In this document: in pieces, positions 29,420 to 38,150 of the stretch | Position numbering within the stretch: position 1 is the first letter of the stretch | Layout: each line of letters starts with the position of its first letter | IMG/VR virus record: IMGVR_UViG_3300036806_000093 | Coordinates: 1-41,522 of that record | Origin: a virus | DNA length: 41,522 nucleotides | Reading direction: 5' to 3' (one strand) | Notes under the pieces: model-generated | Seen by the model: only the letters and a program-made list of their open reading frames with translations | The model's database searches: none | Told to the model about the DNA's origin: nothing | Program-made: the position numbers and the translations under genes

Positions 29420-30993
29420 TGGGCCTCTTTTCCACTCCCGAAGAAGTCGCGCTAGAGCAGCAGCAGGGGCAGAATAGCGACGCGCTGAGATATGCCAGTC
29501 TCGGCGCTGACAATGCTGGCGCGTATCTAGGCTTTCGTGGTGGTCAGATGCTCGGAGGGGCGCTCTCCGGGCCGAGTCCAGCAGTCACGCGCTCCATGGT
29601 GATGAATCAGGTGATTCAGGACGCATCCGATCTTGAGCCAGGTTCCGACGCCCAATTCCTGAAGATCGCCAAGAATCTCCAAAAGGCCGGGATGTTCGGC
29701 GACTCGCTCGGAGTCCTGTCCTATGCCGCGCAGCAGGGCAGCGTAAAGGCCAAGACGGAACTGGAAAAGGCGCAGGCTGCGGAGATGCAGAAAAGGCTCA
29801 GTATCTTCAGCGGTGCGGGAGGGACTCAACAGACAACCGAACCGCAACAACTATCCGGTCCTGGCGCAGACCAGCAGGCTCCTGTGCAGACTGATCCGTA
29901 TAGGAATCCTGCACTTCTGAGGGCCGCGAGCACGTTCCCCGGAATGGCGCACCTCGGCGCGGAGGCTGATCGACTTGAGAAGCAGGCGCAACTCGATAAG
30001 GATTTGAAGCAGGCGCAGAATCCAGATACGGGTATTTTCACGACCCTATACGAGGCCGATCCGACAGTCGCCTCCTCCGCAAGACGGGCGCAGCAAGCGC
30101 TGATGGACGGCAATCTAAGCCTCGCCAACGCTCAGACGCTCTACAAGACGCTGGATGCGAAAGATACCGCGATACGGGCTGCGCAGGCAGCGCGCTCCGG
30201 TTCTGATGTGAATGTTATTCCACCTTCCGTGGCGCATCTCCACGGTGACGACTATCTGGCGACCTTGAATCCTGGCATGGCGAACGTTGTGAAAGCCATC
30301 GGAGATTACGCGGCTAATGCACAACAGATTGCAAGCCTTCGCTCCGGGAATCGTGAGGCAATGATGCAACGGGTGCTTCAATATAAACCTGACTTCCAGA
30401 GTACAGAGTATTCCGCACGCCAGAAACTGGTAAGCGACTTCAAAGCTGGAGAGGAATCGAAGAAGATCGTCAACCAGAATCAAGTGATTGCTCACATGGG
30501 CACCCTGAATAAACTTGCCGAGGATGTGAAAAACGGAGACTCGAAGGATTTGAACTCTCTAATAAACAACATCGCTAATCGCACTGGCAATCCAGCGATC
30601 AATAACTATGATCTTGCAGCGCAGGCGGTCTCAGAGGAGTTGATGAGAACATTCAGGCAGGTCTCTTCATCGGAGCGAGAGGCGCAGGATTTCGAGAGAA
30701 AGCTGAAGTCGAATCTATCACCTCAGCAGATCGGAGGGGCGCTCAGAACTGGAGCCGAATTGGTGCTCGGTCGGGTCGAAGCGACGAACAATAAGTGGAA
30801 TATAGGAATGGGCACGACCACTGGATTCCCAGGAATTTTATCTCCTGATTCTCGCGCTGTCCTTGACAGTCTTGGAGTGAAAAAAGGTGCCATTCCGAGC
30901 GCATCCGGCGGATCGCCTGGCGCTCTTGTCTACAAGGGATACGCATTCCCGACGCAACGCGCGCTTGACGCTTTCAGGGCCGCTGGCGGATGA
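29419..30993 (+). CDS. Internal virion protein (524 aa)
   Basis: Starts MGLFSTPEEVALEQQQGQNS and is long and helical, with a conserved-looking core VAHLHGDDYLATLNPGMANVVKAI (residues ~273-296). It overlaps the neighbours by 1 and 4 nt. Similar helical proteins in this position form part of the ejection apparatus. I recognise the pattern from podovirus genomes but cannot assign a specific activity. Confidence 0.65.
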   Translation: MGLFSTPEEVALEQQQGQNSDALRYASLGADNAGAYLGFRGGQMLGGALSGPSPAVTRSMVMNQVIQDASDLEPGSDAQFLKIAKNLQKAGMFGDSLGVLSYAAQQGSVKAKTELEKAQAAEMQKRLSIFSGAGGTQQTTEPQQLSGPGADQQAPVQTDPYRNPALLRAASTFPGMAHLGAEADRLEKQAQLDKDLKQAQNPDTGIFTTLYEADPTVASSARRAQQALMDGNLSLANAQTLYKTLDAKDTAIRAAQAARSGSDVNVIPPSVAHLHGDDYLATLNPGMANVVKAIGDYAANAQQIASLRSGNREAMMQRVLQYKPDFQSTEYSARQKLVSDFKAGEESKKIVNQNQVIAHMGTLNKLAEDVKNGDSKDLNSLINNIANRTGNPAINNYDLAAQAVSEELMRTFRQVSSSEREAQDFERKLKSNLSPQQIGGALRTGAELVLGRVEATNNKWNIGMGTTTGFPGILSPDSRAVLDSLGVKKGAIPSASGGSPGALVYKGYAFPTQRALDAFRAAGG

Positions 30994-33200
30994 GCACTGC
31001 GGAAGAGCGCGAAGCAGCTTGGGAAAGCATTCACCAGAATGCCCAAGCGGCCAACCGTCTCGTTTTCCCGAACATCTTCGGTTCTGAGAACGATTACCCC
31101 GAAAGCAGTACCTCCGCACCAGCACCAGCACCAACGCCTACAGCCCCCAAGCCGGAGGATTTCGGAGCGGTTCCAGTCCAAGGATCTTCAGCGCCAAATC
31201 CTTCAGACTTTGGAGCGGTTCCGTTGCAAAGCGCGGAACGACGCGGAGGACTTCCGACAGAAGCCGCTACCGGAATGAATCATGGGATAGCCGCGACGCT
31301 GGATCAGTTCCTGAACGCGCCTGTCCGCGTGGCTAACCTCGGCATAGCAGCCATGGGAGGGGAGCCACTCTCTGACCCGAATTATCTGCAACGCGCCCAT
31401 GCCGCATACACGCAAGCCATGGGCGGCGACCTGAGTGAGTCTCCTGACGCTATAGAGCGCTTCACGCGCAAGGTAGGTCAATTCGCTGGCGCTGGTGCGG
31501 TCCCGCTTGGTCCCGTAGGTTCCATCACGCAAGCGGTCAAGAACGTGTTATTCGGTGCTGGTGCGGGTGTCGGGGCGCAAGCTGGTGGAAAGGTCGCAGA
31601 ACTGGCTGGCGCTGGACCGGCAGGTAAGACCCTCGGAGAGATGGCTGGAAGCCTCGCAGTTCCCGCTGCTGGACTGGGCGCCGAAGCTGCGGCAAAGTCA
31701 GTTCTGCGTGGAGGAGCTACACCAGCGGAGATCGCTGCGAACGCTGCAACGATGCGCCAAGCTGGCATAGAGCCGACGGTCGGGCAGGCCACTGGCGCGA
31801 TCGCTTCCAAGGAGATCGAGAACGTCCTCGGGCGCGTGCCGCTGGTAGGGACGCCGATCCTGAAGCGCGCTCAGGAGCAAATTGACACCATCGGAGGCGA
31901 CATCGCCGATGCATCCAGAGCATTGTCCAGCATCAGGGAGAAACCAGCGGTAGGTGCTCGCATCCAGCGCGGATTGACTGATTTCGTCGATACGACCGGC
32001 GGCAAATTCGTTTCCCTCGACAACCAGCTAAAGGCACTCGTACCAGACATCAAGGGCGGCATGGACAATACGCTCGGGACGCTTGAAAAGCTGTCAAAGG
32101 TGTCGCCTGAGCTGCCGGAGTTCTCCGCAAGCCTCAAGGACACGAACATGCGGAACTGGGCGCAGAAGTTGTCCTCCGACACCGCTGGACAGGCGGCAAG
32201 CGAAGCGCCCACTGGAATCCTAGGTCCAGGCGGAGAACCAATAACGCGATCTATCCCTGCCAAGCCGTTTGAGGGCGTCTCCGTCCCCACCATGATGGAC
32301 GTGCGCACCGACATCGGTTCGCAGATGAACAAGCAGTCTCTGCTAGGTCAGAAGCCGGACGCCCAATACTCGGCGCTATACGCCGCGATCTCCAAGGACA
32401 TCGATGCGGCTGTGCGGGGAACGCCCGCAGAGGCGGCTCTCGCTCGCCGCGACAACTACTGGCGCTCGTTCCGGGGGCGCGTTGACAATTTCCTAGATCA
32501 TATCGCAGAGAATCCAGACAAGACGCGAGCCTACATGGACACGATAGGACAGGCGAATGTCGGCAGGGAGCAGATTCTCTCCGTTCGTCGCAGCGTTGGT
32601 CCCGAGGTGTGGAAGTCGGTAGCGTCAGCGAAGCTCGCTCAGATGGGCGGCGCGGACATTGAGGGACAGCAATTCAACCTTCAGAAGTTCGTCAAGGAAT
32701 ATCAACGCATGAGCGAGCGCCCGACAGGCTCGAATGCGCTATCGGCCGCTGATGCTCTATTCGGCGGTGCTGGCATGGGGAATTTGAAGCAGAACCTGGA
32801 CAAGATCGCAGCCGCTTCGCAGAAAATAATCGCCGGAGGTCCGATATATCGCAACCCGGCCCTCGGGCAGAGCGGCATTTCCGCTGGCGTAGGCGCTGGC
32901 ATCGGTGCTGGATTAGGCATCAGCGTATTCGAGCGTTTGATGCAGGGACAGGTAGGGACGGCGGCGGCTGAAGCCGGAGCAGGAGCGACCATGGCTGCTG
33001 GCTCTAGGCTGCTTGCGAACGCCATGGTAAGCCCGAAAGTCGTTGACTGGCTGGCGAAGGCGACGACGATTCCGGCAGAACGCGCGCCTGAATACATGAA
33101 GCGCCTGGCGCCAATCATCAACGATGTGACGAACGCTCAGGACAGAAACAAACTGAAAGCCTTCGAGCGCGATGCTCGGAAGCAACTCGGAGGTGCGTGA
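30990..33200 (+). CDS. Large internal virion protein (736 aa)
   Basis: The N-terminus has a duplicated Pro-rich unit (PKPEDFGAVPVQ and PNPSDFGAVPLQ, residues ~54-79). Two Gly/Ala-rich hydrophobic segments (~185-235 and ~645-690) could insert into membranes during DNA ejection. The rest is helical. No lytic transglycosylase motif was seen, unlike T7 gp16. It follows two other internal proteins and precedes the tail fibre. Confidence 0.65.
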   Translation: MSTAEEREAAWESIHQNAQAANRLVFPNIFGSENDYPESSTSAPAPAPTPTAPKPEDFGAVPVQGSSAPNPSDFGAVPLQSAERRGGLPTEAATGMNHGIAATLDQFLNAPVRVANLGIAAMGGEPLSDPNYLQRAHAAYTQAMGGDLSESPDAIERFTRKVGQFAGAGAVPLGPVGSITQAVKNVLFGAGAGVGAQAGGKVAELAGAGPAGKTLGEMAGSLAVPAAGLGAEAAAKSVLRGGATPAEIAANAATMRQAGIEPTVGQATGAIASKEIENVLGRVPLVGTPILKRAQEQIDTIGGDIADASRALSSIREKPAVGARIQRGLTDFVDTTGGKFVSLDNQLKALVPDIKGGMDNTLGTLEKLSKVSPELPEFSASLKDTNMRNWAQKLSSDTAGQAASEAPTGILGPGGEPITRSIPAKPFEGVSVPTMMDVRTDIGSQMNKQSLLGQKPDAQYSALYAAISKDIDAAVRGTPAEAALARRDNYWRSFRGRVDNFLDHIAENPDKTRAYMDTIGQANVGREQILSVRRSVGPEVWKSVASAKLAQMGGADIEGQQFNLQKFVKEYQRMSERPTGSNALSAADALFGGAGMGNLKQNLDKIAAASQKIIAGGPIYRNPALGQSGISAGVGAGIGAGLGISVFERLMQGQVGTAAAEAGAGATMAAGSRLLANAMVSPKVVDWLAKATTIPAERAPEYMKRLAPIINDVTNAQDRNKLKAFERDARKQLGGA

Positions 33201-34267
33201 TGAGTTCATATGCCAAGACGGTGAATTTCGCAGTCAAGGATGGTCTCGCGTCAGGCGATCCGAACAAGGTCGTCAAAGGTACGGAGATCGATACTGAGTT
33301 CAACAATATCGCAACGATGAGCGGCACGAAGCAGGATTCGTTGCCTGTCTCAGACGGAACTGCGATTGTATTTAACGCGAGCGATGCGACGAAAACACTG
33401 AAGTTCCTGCTCTCAGGTATCACGACCGGCACAGCGCGCACGCTTACCGTTCAGGACGCAGACGGAACCATCGCAATCCTAGTCGGCGGGGCTCTGACCG
33501 CCCCGACGAGCGTGACGACACCGCTGGTGTCGAGTGGAAATTCCGGTGCCATTCAAATTGGCAACACAAACGGTACGTGGGTTATTACCGCTGGCGGAGG
33601 TGGATCGATACTAAGCCCGAACGACAATGTAGAGACTCTTGGCAATGCTACACACCGTCTTGCCTCTGTATTCACCCCCATCATCGACTCCGGCACAACC
33701 GGATCGCTGTCGCTCAAGACAAATAATGGCACGACTGGATTGCAGATTGTCGATGCGGTTGGTGGACGCAATGTGACTATTACCCCTTCCGCTACAAACC
33801 CGACGATCTCGACGACGGCGGGGAGTCTGGCGATTACGCCGGCGATCGCGTCGCTAGGAGGAACTACAGCATCAGGAGCACTTGGAGTTTCTGTGATCGT
33901 AGCTACCGGAAGAGCAACCGCACAAACAGCAGCGAATGCATCTATTTCTACATTTACTGTAGGGGCGGCAGATGCGTCTTTTGAGATCAGCGCGAATGTT
34001 AGGGTAACTACTGCAACATCACACAACTTTCAGGCAGTCGTAAACTTTACAGATGAGGGTTCTGCGGTGAATGCTCTAACATTGAATTTTATTACTAACA
34101 ACGGGGCTGTCGTGACGAATGTGGTGAATGCGACAGGTACTGTCCAATATTCTGGTATTCCTGCCCAGATAAGAGCCAAAGCGGGTACTGCTATAACCGT
34201 AACTACTTCAGGAACATTTACAACGGTAACTTATAATGTTGAGGGAATGATTAAGCGGATAGCTTAA
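33200..34267 (+). CDS. Tail fibre-like protein (355 aa)
   Basis: Begins SSYAKTVNFAVKDGLASGDPNK with KGTEIDTEFNNIATM, the standard N-terminal attachment motif of phage tail fibres. The middle has TNGTWVITAGGGG...LSPNDNVETLGNATHRLASVF, repeats of a beta-helix or trimeric shaft. From about 33,890 to the end the DNA becomes visibly richer in A/T, suggesting an exchanged receptor-binding tip. TGATG overlap fixes the start at 33200. It probably binds the host surface. Confidence 0.75.
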   Translation: MSSYAKTVNFAVKDGLASGDPNKVVKGTEIDTEFNNIATMSGTKQDSLPVSDGTAIVFNASDATKTLKFLLSGITTGTARTLTVQDADGTIAILVGGALTAPTSVTTPLVSSGNSGAIQIGNTNGTWVITAGGGGSILSPNDNVETLGNATHRLASVFTPIIDSGTTGSLSLKTNNGTTGLQIVDAVGGRNVTITPSATNPTISTTAGSLAITPAIASLGGTTASGALGVSVIVATGRATAQTAANASISTFTVGAADASFEISANVRVTTATSHNFQAVVNFTDEGSAVNALTLNFITNNGAVVTNVVNATGTVQYSGIPAQIRAKAGTAITVTTSGTFTTVTYNVEGMIKRIA

Positions 34268-34275
34268 TCTAGTTT

Positions 34276-34668
34276 ATGCCAGACCTCGACCTATCTCCTC
34301 CCTCCTCAATCTTCAAATCCGACCTCGGTCGGCCTGGATGGAGCGATGCGGACACATACAGAGAATTAGCCTCTCTCGGTCTCCTTGGCGCGGACTGGGC
34401 GCAGACGCGGACCATCTCAAAACATCCATTGGATATGAATCCTGACGGCACGTATGCCTGGAAAGCAGAGACGAATCCTCTGCTAGGGTCGCATCCGTCC
34501 ATAGGAGAAGTGAACAACTATTTCGCAGCATCGATGCTTGCGCATGCGCTGATAGCAAGCCAGCTTCCTCCAGAAATACGCAAGTGGTTTCAGTACGGAA
34601 CCATCGGTTTGGAGGCGCCAGTCGTTGGCAGGAACAAGTTCAACTTCGGCATAGGAATGACATTCTAA
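34276..34668 (+). CDS. Conserved hypothetical protein (130 aa)
   Basis: The sequence has WSDADTYRELASLGLLGADW, ETNPLLGSHPSIGEVNNYFAASMLAHALIA and VGRNKFNFGIGMTF. The second block (NP(L)LG.HPS...YF) resembles a small family seen near phage lysis genes and in bacteria, of unknown role. A hydrophobic helix in the second half might associate with membrane. No clear Shine-Dalgarno precedes ATG 34276. Confidence 0.6.
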   Translation: MPDLDLSPPSSIFKSDLGRPGWSDADTYRELASLGLLGADWAQTRTISKHPLDMNPDGTYAWKAETNPLLGSHPSIGEVNNYFAASMLAHALIASQLPPEIRKWFQYGTIGLEAPVVGRNKFNFGIGMTF

Positions 34669-34817
34669 TGAACATCACGATTCAAGACCTGAAGCTCCTG
34701 ATCGCGGAGAAGGAACTGGAACTATTCGCGCTGCGTCGCGCCAGCGACGAGCAAGCTGCTGAACTCGCAGAACTAAAGAAGCCGAAGGACGCTCCTGTGC
34801 TGGAAGCGGTAAAGTGA
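34668..34817 (+). CDS. Small coiled-coil protein (49 aa)
   Basis: ATG 34668 overlaps the previous TAA, and the stop overlaps the next start (GTGA). The protein is a single amphipathic helix (LKLLIAEKELELFALRRASD, EQAAELAELKK). Function unknown; co-translated with the endolysin. Confidence 0.6.
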   Translation: MNITIQDLKLLIAEKELELFALRRASDEQAAELAELKKPKDAPVLEAVK

Positions 34818-35248
34818 ACATTTCTGAGCTCGGCACGGCTCTCATCAAGGACTCCGAAGTTTTACGTCTTGAGGCATACCCTGATCCTGCAACCGGCGCG
34901 GAGCCGTGGACAATCGGCTGGGGATCGACGCGCGGAGTCGTCAAGGGAATTACCATCACTGAACAGGAAGCAGAGGAGCGTTTCCGTACAGACCTTGAGA
35001 CGGTCGAGAAGTGCATCGCTAATTCTGTTGCCGTGATGCTAACGCAGGGTCAGTACGATGCGCTGTGCTCGTTCGTATTCAACCTGGGCTGCACTGCGCT
35101 TCGCAATTCTACGTTGCTGCGCAAGCTGAACGCAGGAGACGACATAGGCGCTTCGGAGGAGTTCTCGCGCTGGAATCATGCTAACGGTATTGTGCTTGCT
35201 GGACTCACCAAGAGGCGCGCTTCTGAAGCCGCGATGTTCCTTGCGTGA
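34814..35248 (+). CDS. Endolysin: GH24 lysozyme
   Basis: A 144-residue T4/P22-type lysozyme. The catalytic triad is E15 (KDSEVLRLEAY), D24 (PDPATG) and T33 (WTIGWGSTRG); the C-terminal SFVFNLG and LAGLTKRRASEAAMFL are the family's later motifs. It hydrolyses peptidoglycan between MurNAc and GlcNAc. There is no signal peptide or SAR anchor, so release needs a holin. GTG 34814 overlaps the previous stop. Confidence 0.9.
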   Translation: MNISELGTALIKDSEVLRLEAYPDPATGAEPWTIGWGSTRGVVKGITITEQEAEERFRTDLETVEKCIANSVAVMLTQGQYDALCSFVFNLGCTALRNSTLLRKLNAGDDIGASEEFSRWNHANGIVLAGLTKRRASEAAMFLA

Positions 35249-35478
35249 ACTGGGACTTAATCATCCAGTCGCTGGTCGTTGCTGTCATCACAGCGATTGC
35301 TACGGGCTTCGTGAACGGTAAGGTGATGGAAGCGCGTCTGGATAGCCTCAAGGAGAAGATCATAGACCTAGAGGGAGAAGTGAAGACCATGCGACAGCGG
35401 TTGCACGACCTTGGAAATCGCGTTTCTGAGGTCATAACGCTTGGGCGCTGGATCGAAGAAGATAGGCGAAAGTTGTAG
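35245..35478 (+). CDS. Small TM plus coiled-coil lysis-region protein (77 aa)
   Basis: GTG 35245 overlaps the endolysin stop. One N-terminal TM helix (IIQSLVVAVITAIATGFVNG) is followed by a charged coiled coil (LDSLKEKIIDLEGEVKTMRQRL). This could be a holin-type or antiholin-like protein. The 111 bp after it holds no clear gene; I see nothing else there. Confidence 0.55.
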   Translation: MNWDLIIQSLVVAVITAIATGFVNGKVMEARLDSLKEKIIDLEGEVKTMRQRLHDLGNRVSEVITLGRWIEEDRRKL

Positions 35479-35589
35479 CGGTACGATGAAAATGATTCCC
35501 GACAGCGGAGCCGGATTCCTCCAATGTCAGGGATGATGCGTAGTCCGAAATGACTTCGCCCTATGATAAGAAGTTAAGCATAAAGGGGC

Positions 35590-35934
35590 ATGATGAGTGA
35601 GCTTACGTTCTGGCATTTGGTGGCGACAGGAGCGTTATTCCTTCTAATGAGCATCATGGGCGTTATGGGGAAAGGGGTCTTGGATGACATGAAAGCAAAG
35701 CTATCCCGCGAGGAATTCAAGTCCTACCTAGATGACGCTAAAGGCGCTCGTGAGGAACTTCGCACGTCCATCATCAAGCTCTTTGAGCGGTCTGAGAATC
35801 ATGAGAAACTCGATGCTTCGAGATTCGAGCTATTGACCAAAGACTTCAATGGAGGAATACAATCCATGAGAGACTTGCTCTATACGTCGAAATTGGAAAT
35901 CCTGAAGGAACTTAACGACAAGGTGGACAAATGA
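35590..35934 (+). CDS. TM plus coiled-coil lysis-region protein (114 aa)
   Basis: AAAGGGG lies before two ATGs (35590 and 35593). The layout repeats that of the previous gene: an N-terminal TM helix (LVATGALFLLMSIMGVMG) and a long soluble helical tail. It overlaps the probable holin by 4 nt. An antiholin or inner-membrane accessory role is plausible but not shown. Confidence 0.5.
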   Translation: MMSELTFWHLVATGALFLLMSIMGVMGKGVLDDMKAKLSREEFKSYLDDAKGAREELRTSIIKLFERSENHEKLDASRFELLTKDFNGGIQSMRDLLYTSKLEILKELNDKVDK

Positions 35935-36170
35935 AGGCATGGTGGCAGAGTTTCACGCATTGGTTCAACGCAATCGGCGCAACACTTCTTCTCGCAGTAG
36001 ACCCGATCTCACAAGCACTACCATCCTTGCAACCGTACCTGGGAGCGAGTTTCTACAAGTACGCGTTCATCGGCTTAGCCGTCGGCAATATCCTGATACG
36101 CCAGTTCAAGACGAGCATGCCCCTGACGCCTATCCTGGGAACCACAGATGCTAAGCCTACTGCTGGCTAA
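35931..36170 (+). CDS. Probable holin (79 aa)
   Basis: The sequence MKAWWQSFTHWFNAIGATLLLAVDPIS...QPYLGASFYKYAFIGLAVGNILIRQF has two TM segments separated by a short loop, fitting small phage holins; the WxxSxTxWFN...LPxLQPYL pattern is familiar from annotated holins in podoviruses. Holin lesions release the endolysin. ATGA overlap with the upstream gene. Confidence 0.65.
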   Translation: MKAWWQSFTHWFNAIGATLLLAVDPISQALPSLQPYLGASFYKYAFIGLAVGNILIRQFKTSMPLTPILGTTDAKPTAG

Positions 36171-36384
36171 GCTCGCTCCGTACTTCGCAGGCTTCGTAGC
36201 CCTGCTGGCCGCGTTAGGGGGTATCATCCTCTCGGCCAAGCGCTCGGGCGTGAAGCAGGAACAGTCGGCCGAGGCGACGAAGGCACTACAACAGGCGAAG
36301 GATGCCAATGAGAACGTTCAGGCTGTGCGCAATCTTAGCGACGATGACCTGGCTAAACGGTTGCGCGTGGACCAGCGTGACTAG
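36148..36384 (+). CDS. Rz-like inner-membrane spanin subunit (78 aa)
   Basis: An N-terminal TM helix (LAPYFAGFVALLAALGGIIL) is followed by a helical periplasmic domain (QEQSAEATKALQQAKDANEN...VRNLSDDDLAKRLRVDQRD). Its 3' half overlaps an outer-membrane lipoprotein gene in another frame, as in Rz/Rz1 pairs. It overlaps the holin by 23 nt. Confidence 0.65.
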   Translation: MLSLLLAKLAPYFAGFVALLAALGGIILSAKRSGVKQEQSAEATKALQQAKDANENVQAVRNLSDDDLAKRLRVDQRD

Positions 36385-36502
36385 AACCTCGGAATGCGCC
36401 TGGGTGCGGATCATCACCGTATCCAAGGATGACAGGCTCACGCGGATCACTGAAGAAGAAATAGTTGCGCACAACGCAAATGTGCGTAAGTTCTGTAAAT
36501 AA
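36302..36502 (+). CDS. Rz1-like outer-membrane spanin lipoprotein (66 aa)
   Basis: The start MPMRTFRLCAILATMTWLNGC is a lipoprotein signal peptide with a LNGC lipobox (Cys 21). The mature part is CAWTSVTRTSECAWVRIITVS and on to NVRKFCK, with two further cysteines that could form disulfides. It starts inside the Rz-like gene in the +1 frame and extends 118 nt past its stop. The pair would fuse inner and outer membranes, so the host is Gram-negative. Confidence 0.7.
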   Translation: MPMRTFRLCAILATMTWLNGCAWTSVTRTSECAWVRIITVSKDDRLTRITEEEIVAHNANVRKFCK

Positions 36503-36505
36503 TCC

Positions 36506-36817
36506 TTGGCTGGACATCTTCCACGCCGCGAGGCGCAACGACTCAAGTCTCAGGAGCAACGACGAAAAGTTAGCGAAAGGGCGCGGGAACTCAATATAAG
36601 CGGTAGGCGCGGCAGCAGTGGAGTCGGCTATTCCGGCTTCTCTATCCTAGCCAACGCTGAGACGGTTTACACTATAGGTGCGGCGCTGAATTGCGTGATC
36701 TGTTCCAAATGCGGAATGGTTTTCTCGCGAGGCGCTAGGGTGAAAGTTGATTCCAAGCGCACCAAGCCGAACGGCATCATGCACGAAGTCTGTCCCAATA
36801 GAGGGTTCTATGCGTAA
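36506..36817 (+). CDS. Cys-rich small protein (103 aa, TTG start uncertain)
   Basis: The N-terminal third is very basic and helical (RREAQRLKSQEQRRKVSERA). Later CVICSKCGMVF and HEVC provide four cysteines that could bind zinc. Only TTG 36506 is available as a start and no good Shine-Dalgarno is visible, so the true start may differ. Its stop overlaps the next gene. Confidence 0.45.
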   Translation: MAGHLPRREAQRLKSQEQRRKVSERARELNISGRRGSSGVGYSGFSILANAETVYTIGAALNCVICSKCGMVFSRGARVKVDSKRTKPNGIMHEVCPNRGFYA

Positions 36818-37493
36818 GTTACTTCTCGTTCTGTTCCTCGTCCCTTCCATCGCCTTCGGCCAAGCGGTCACCGTCAAGGTCGATACGATCTTCACGGCGA
36901 TGACCGTCGCTATACCTCAGACGATCACGCTCCAACTCGTCAACAGCGGGGTGTCGATCCCCGGGCAATCTGCGACCATCACGCCCTCGGCTCCGGGCTG
37001 GCTGTTCCTCAACGCGACGTTTCAGAGCCAGCCGACGCAACAGACCGTGACCGGGGTCAGGGTGGTATTCACGCTCCCGCCTGGGAACGGCTGGACGCAG
37101 GACTCACCCTGGCCGCTGACTGCGCCTATCGCTATCACGGTCCCGGCGAATAACGCGCTCACAGTGGCCTACAACCCGCTCCTGGGCACGCTGACGGCGA
37201 CGCCGAACCCTCCGGCAGTCGTCGCGCCTCCAGTGAACTCAGCGACCTCAGCCGTACCGCCCTCTGGTACGCTGACGAGCTCTCAGGGCACTTGGAGCTT
37301 CGGAACCGCGACCGGACCAGGAGGGAATGCGCTCCTCTTGAACGGGGCCAATACCGGAGGCGGATTCGGGACGAAGCTCTACCTGACTTCGGGGAACGTA
37401 TTCACCGCGACCGCGCAGCATCTTTGCTATCAGTGGACGCCTAATGGTACTGGGGGGAACTGGGGATCAGTCGCGTTGAGCAATTGCCCTTAG
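36810..37493 (+). CDS. Secreted protein with Sec signal peptide (227 aa)
   Basis: The start RKLLLVLFLVPSIAFGQA is a Sec signal peptide with an AFG-Q type cleavage site. A beta-rich domain follows, then a Pro/Ala linker (NPPAVVAPPVNSATSAVPPS, ~residues 154-175), then a Trp/Gly-rich C-terminal domain like small phage and bacterial surface modules. Export by a phage at the end of its late genes suggests action in the periplasm or on the cell surface, such as receptor masking. GAGG precedes ATG 36810; an in-frame ATG 36747 would hide the signal peptide. Confidence 0.6.
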   Translation: MRKLLLVLFLVPSIAFGQAVTVKVDTIFTAMTVAIPQTITLQLVNSGVSIPGQSATITPSAPGWLFLNATFQSQPTQQTVTGVRVVFTLPPGNGWTQDSPWPLTAPIAITVPANNALTVAYNPLLGTLTATPNPPAVVAPPVNSATSAVPPSGTLTSSQGTWSFGTATGPGGNALLLNGANTGGGFGTKLYLTSGNVFTATAQHLCYQWTPNGTGGNWGSVALSNCP

Positions 37494-37744
37494 TAGCACC
37501 GCGCGATCCACGTCCGCTTCGTAATCCAGCCTAGATCATCGCGGTCATCGTAACGCTGCGCTACCGTAGCCTTCCAATCTGGCGGGCACATGACGGCACG
37601 GAAAGCCAACGGCACTCCGAACGCTTCCGTCGCCAGCAGCAGCACGCAGACGAACGCGAAGAAGCACAGCGCGAGCTTGGAATCCCACGACCTAGACGGC
37701 TTGAGGAACGCTTGGCGGTCGGAATGCGCGTAGTCATTGGTCAT
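37490..37744 (-). CDS. Small membrane protein (84 aa)
   Basis: ATG 37744 has GGAGA upstream and an ATGA overlap. It has one TM segment (LALCFFAFVCVLLLATEAFG, ~residues 25-44) and a soluble C-terminus with CPPDW and IARCY. It converges with the secreted-protein gene, sharing 4 nt. Last gene of the leftward operon that runs across the circle junction. Confidence 0.6.
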   Translation of the reverse strand: MTNDYAHSDRQAFLKPSRSWDSKLALCFFAFVCVLLLATEAFGVPLAFRAVMCPPDWKATVAQRYDDRDDLGWITKRTWIARCY

Positions 37745-37941
37745 GATTTCTCCTCGAATCGTTTGCAGATAGCTTTTGAGAGACGGTAAAGTTTCGCTCC
37801 ACTGAGCGTTCCGATGCAGCGCCCATCCAGTCCTAGCCAAAGATAAGTAGAGCGTCCTCCATCCCAATCAAGCCAACCGCCGATTTCCACCTTATCCTCT
37901 ATGCGGTCTGGCTTCGTGCGAATCTTCTGCGCCATGCTCAT
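37741..37941 (-). CDS. Hypothetical protein (66 aa)
   Basis: GAGGAAG precedes ATG 37941; an in-frame ATG at 37935 is also possible. It encodes IGGWLDWDGGRSTYLWLGLDG, a beta-rich Trp-containing core, then a basic helix. No family recognised. Confidence 0.55.
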   Translation of the reverse strand: MSMAQKIRTKPDRIEDKVEIGGWLDWDGGRSTYLWLGLDGRCIGTLSGAKLYRLSKAICKRFEEKS

Positions 37942-37943
37942 CT

Positions 37944-38150
37944 TTACTTCCTCCCCTTCGTCGCCGCGAGTCGGGCGCGTGCTTCATGAAGTTTCGAGTG
38001 AGCTATAGCAATGGGACGCTCCAGCGGAGTCCCAAGCCAATCCTGGTGATACCAGCGCTCCACCTCTAGGAGCACCAGACGCTCTCTCGCGCGCACTGTT
38101 GTCTCCATCCGCACTACCGCTTGCGCCTTCCGCTTGGAGGGAGGGGTCAT
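37944..38150 (-). CDS. Hypothetical basic helical protein (68 aa)
   Basis: ATG 38150 overlaps the preceding stop. The protein is Arg-rich and helical (RMETTVRARERLVLLEVERWYHQDW) and may bind nucleic acid, but no motif confirms this. It ends just 2 nt before the next gene. Confidence 0.5.
   Translation of the reverse strand: MTPPSKRKAQAVVRMETTVRARERLVLLEVERWYHQDWLGTPLERPIAIAHSKLHEARARLAATKGRK

Noticed and set aside
35479-35589. Possible short ORF after 35484
   Set aside because: It encodes only 16 residues and lacks a ribosome site.
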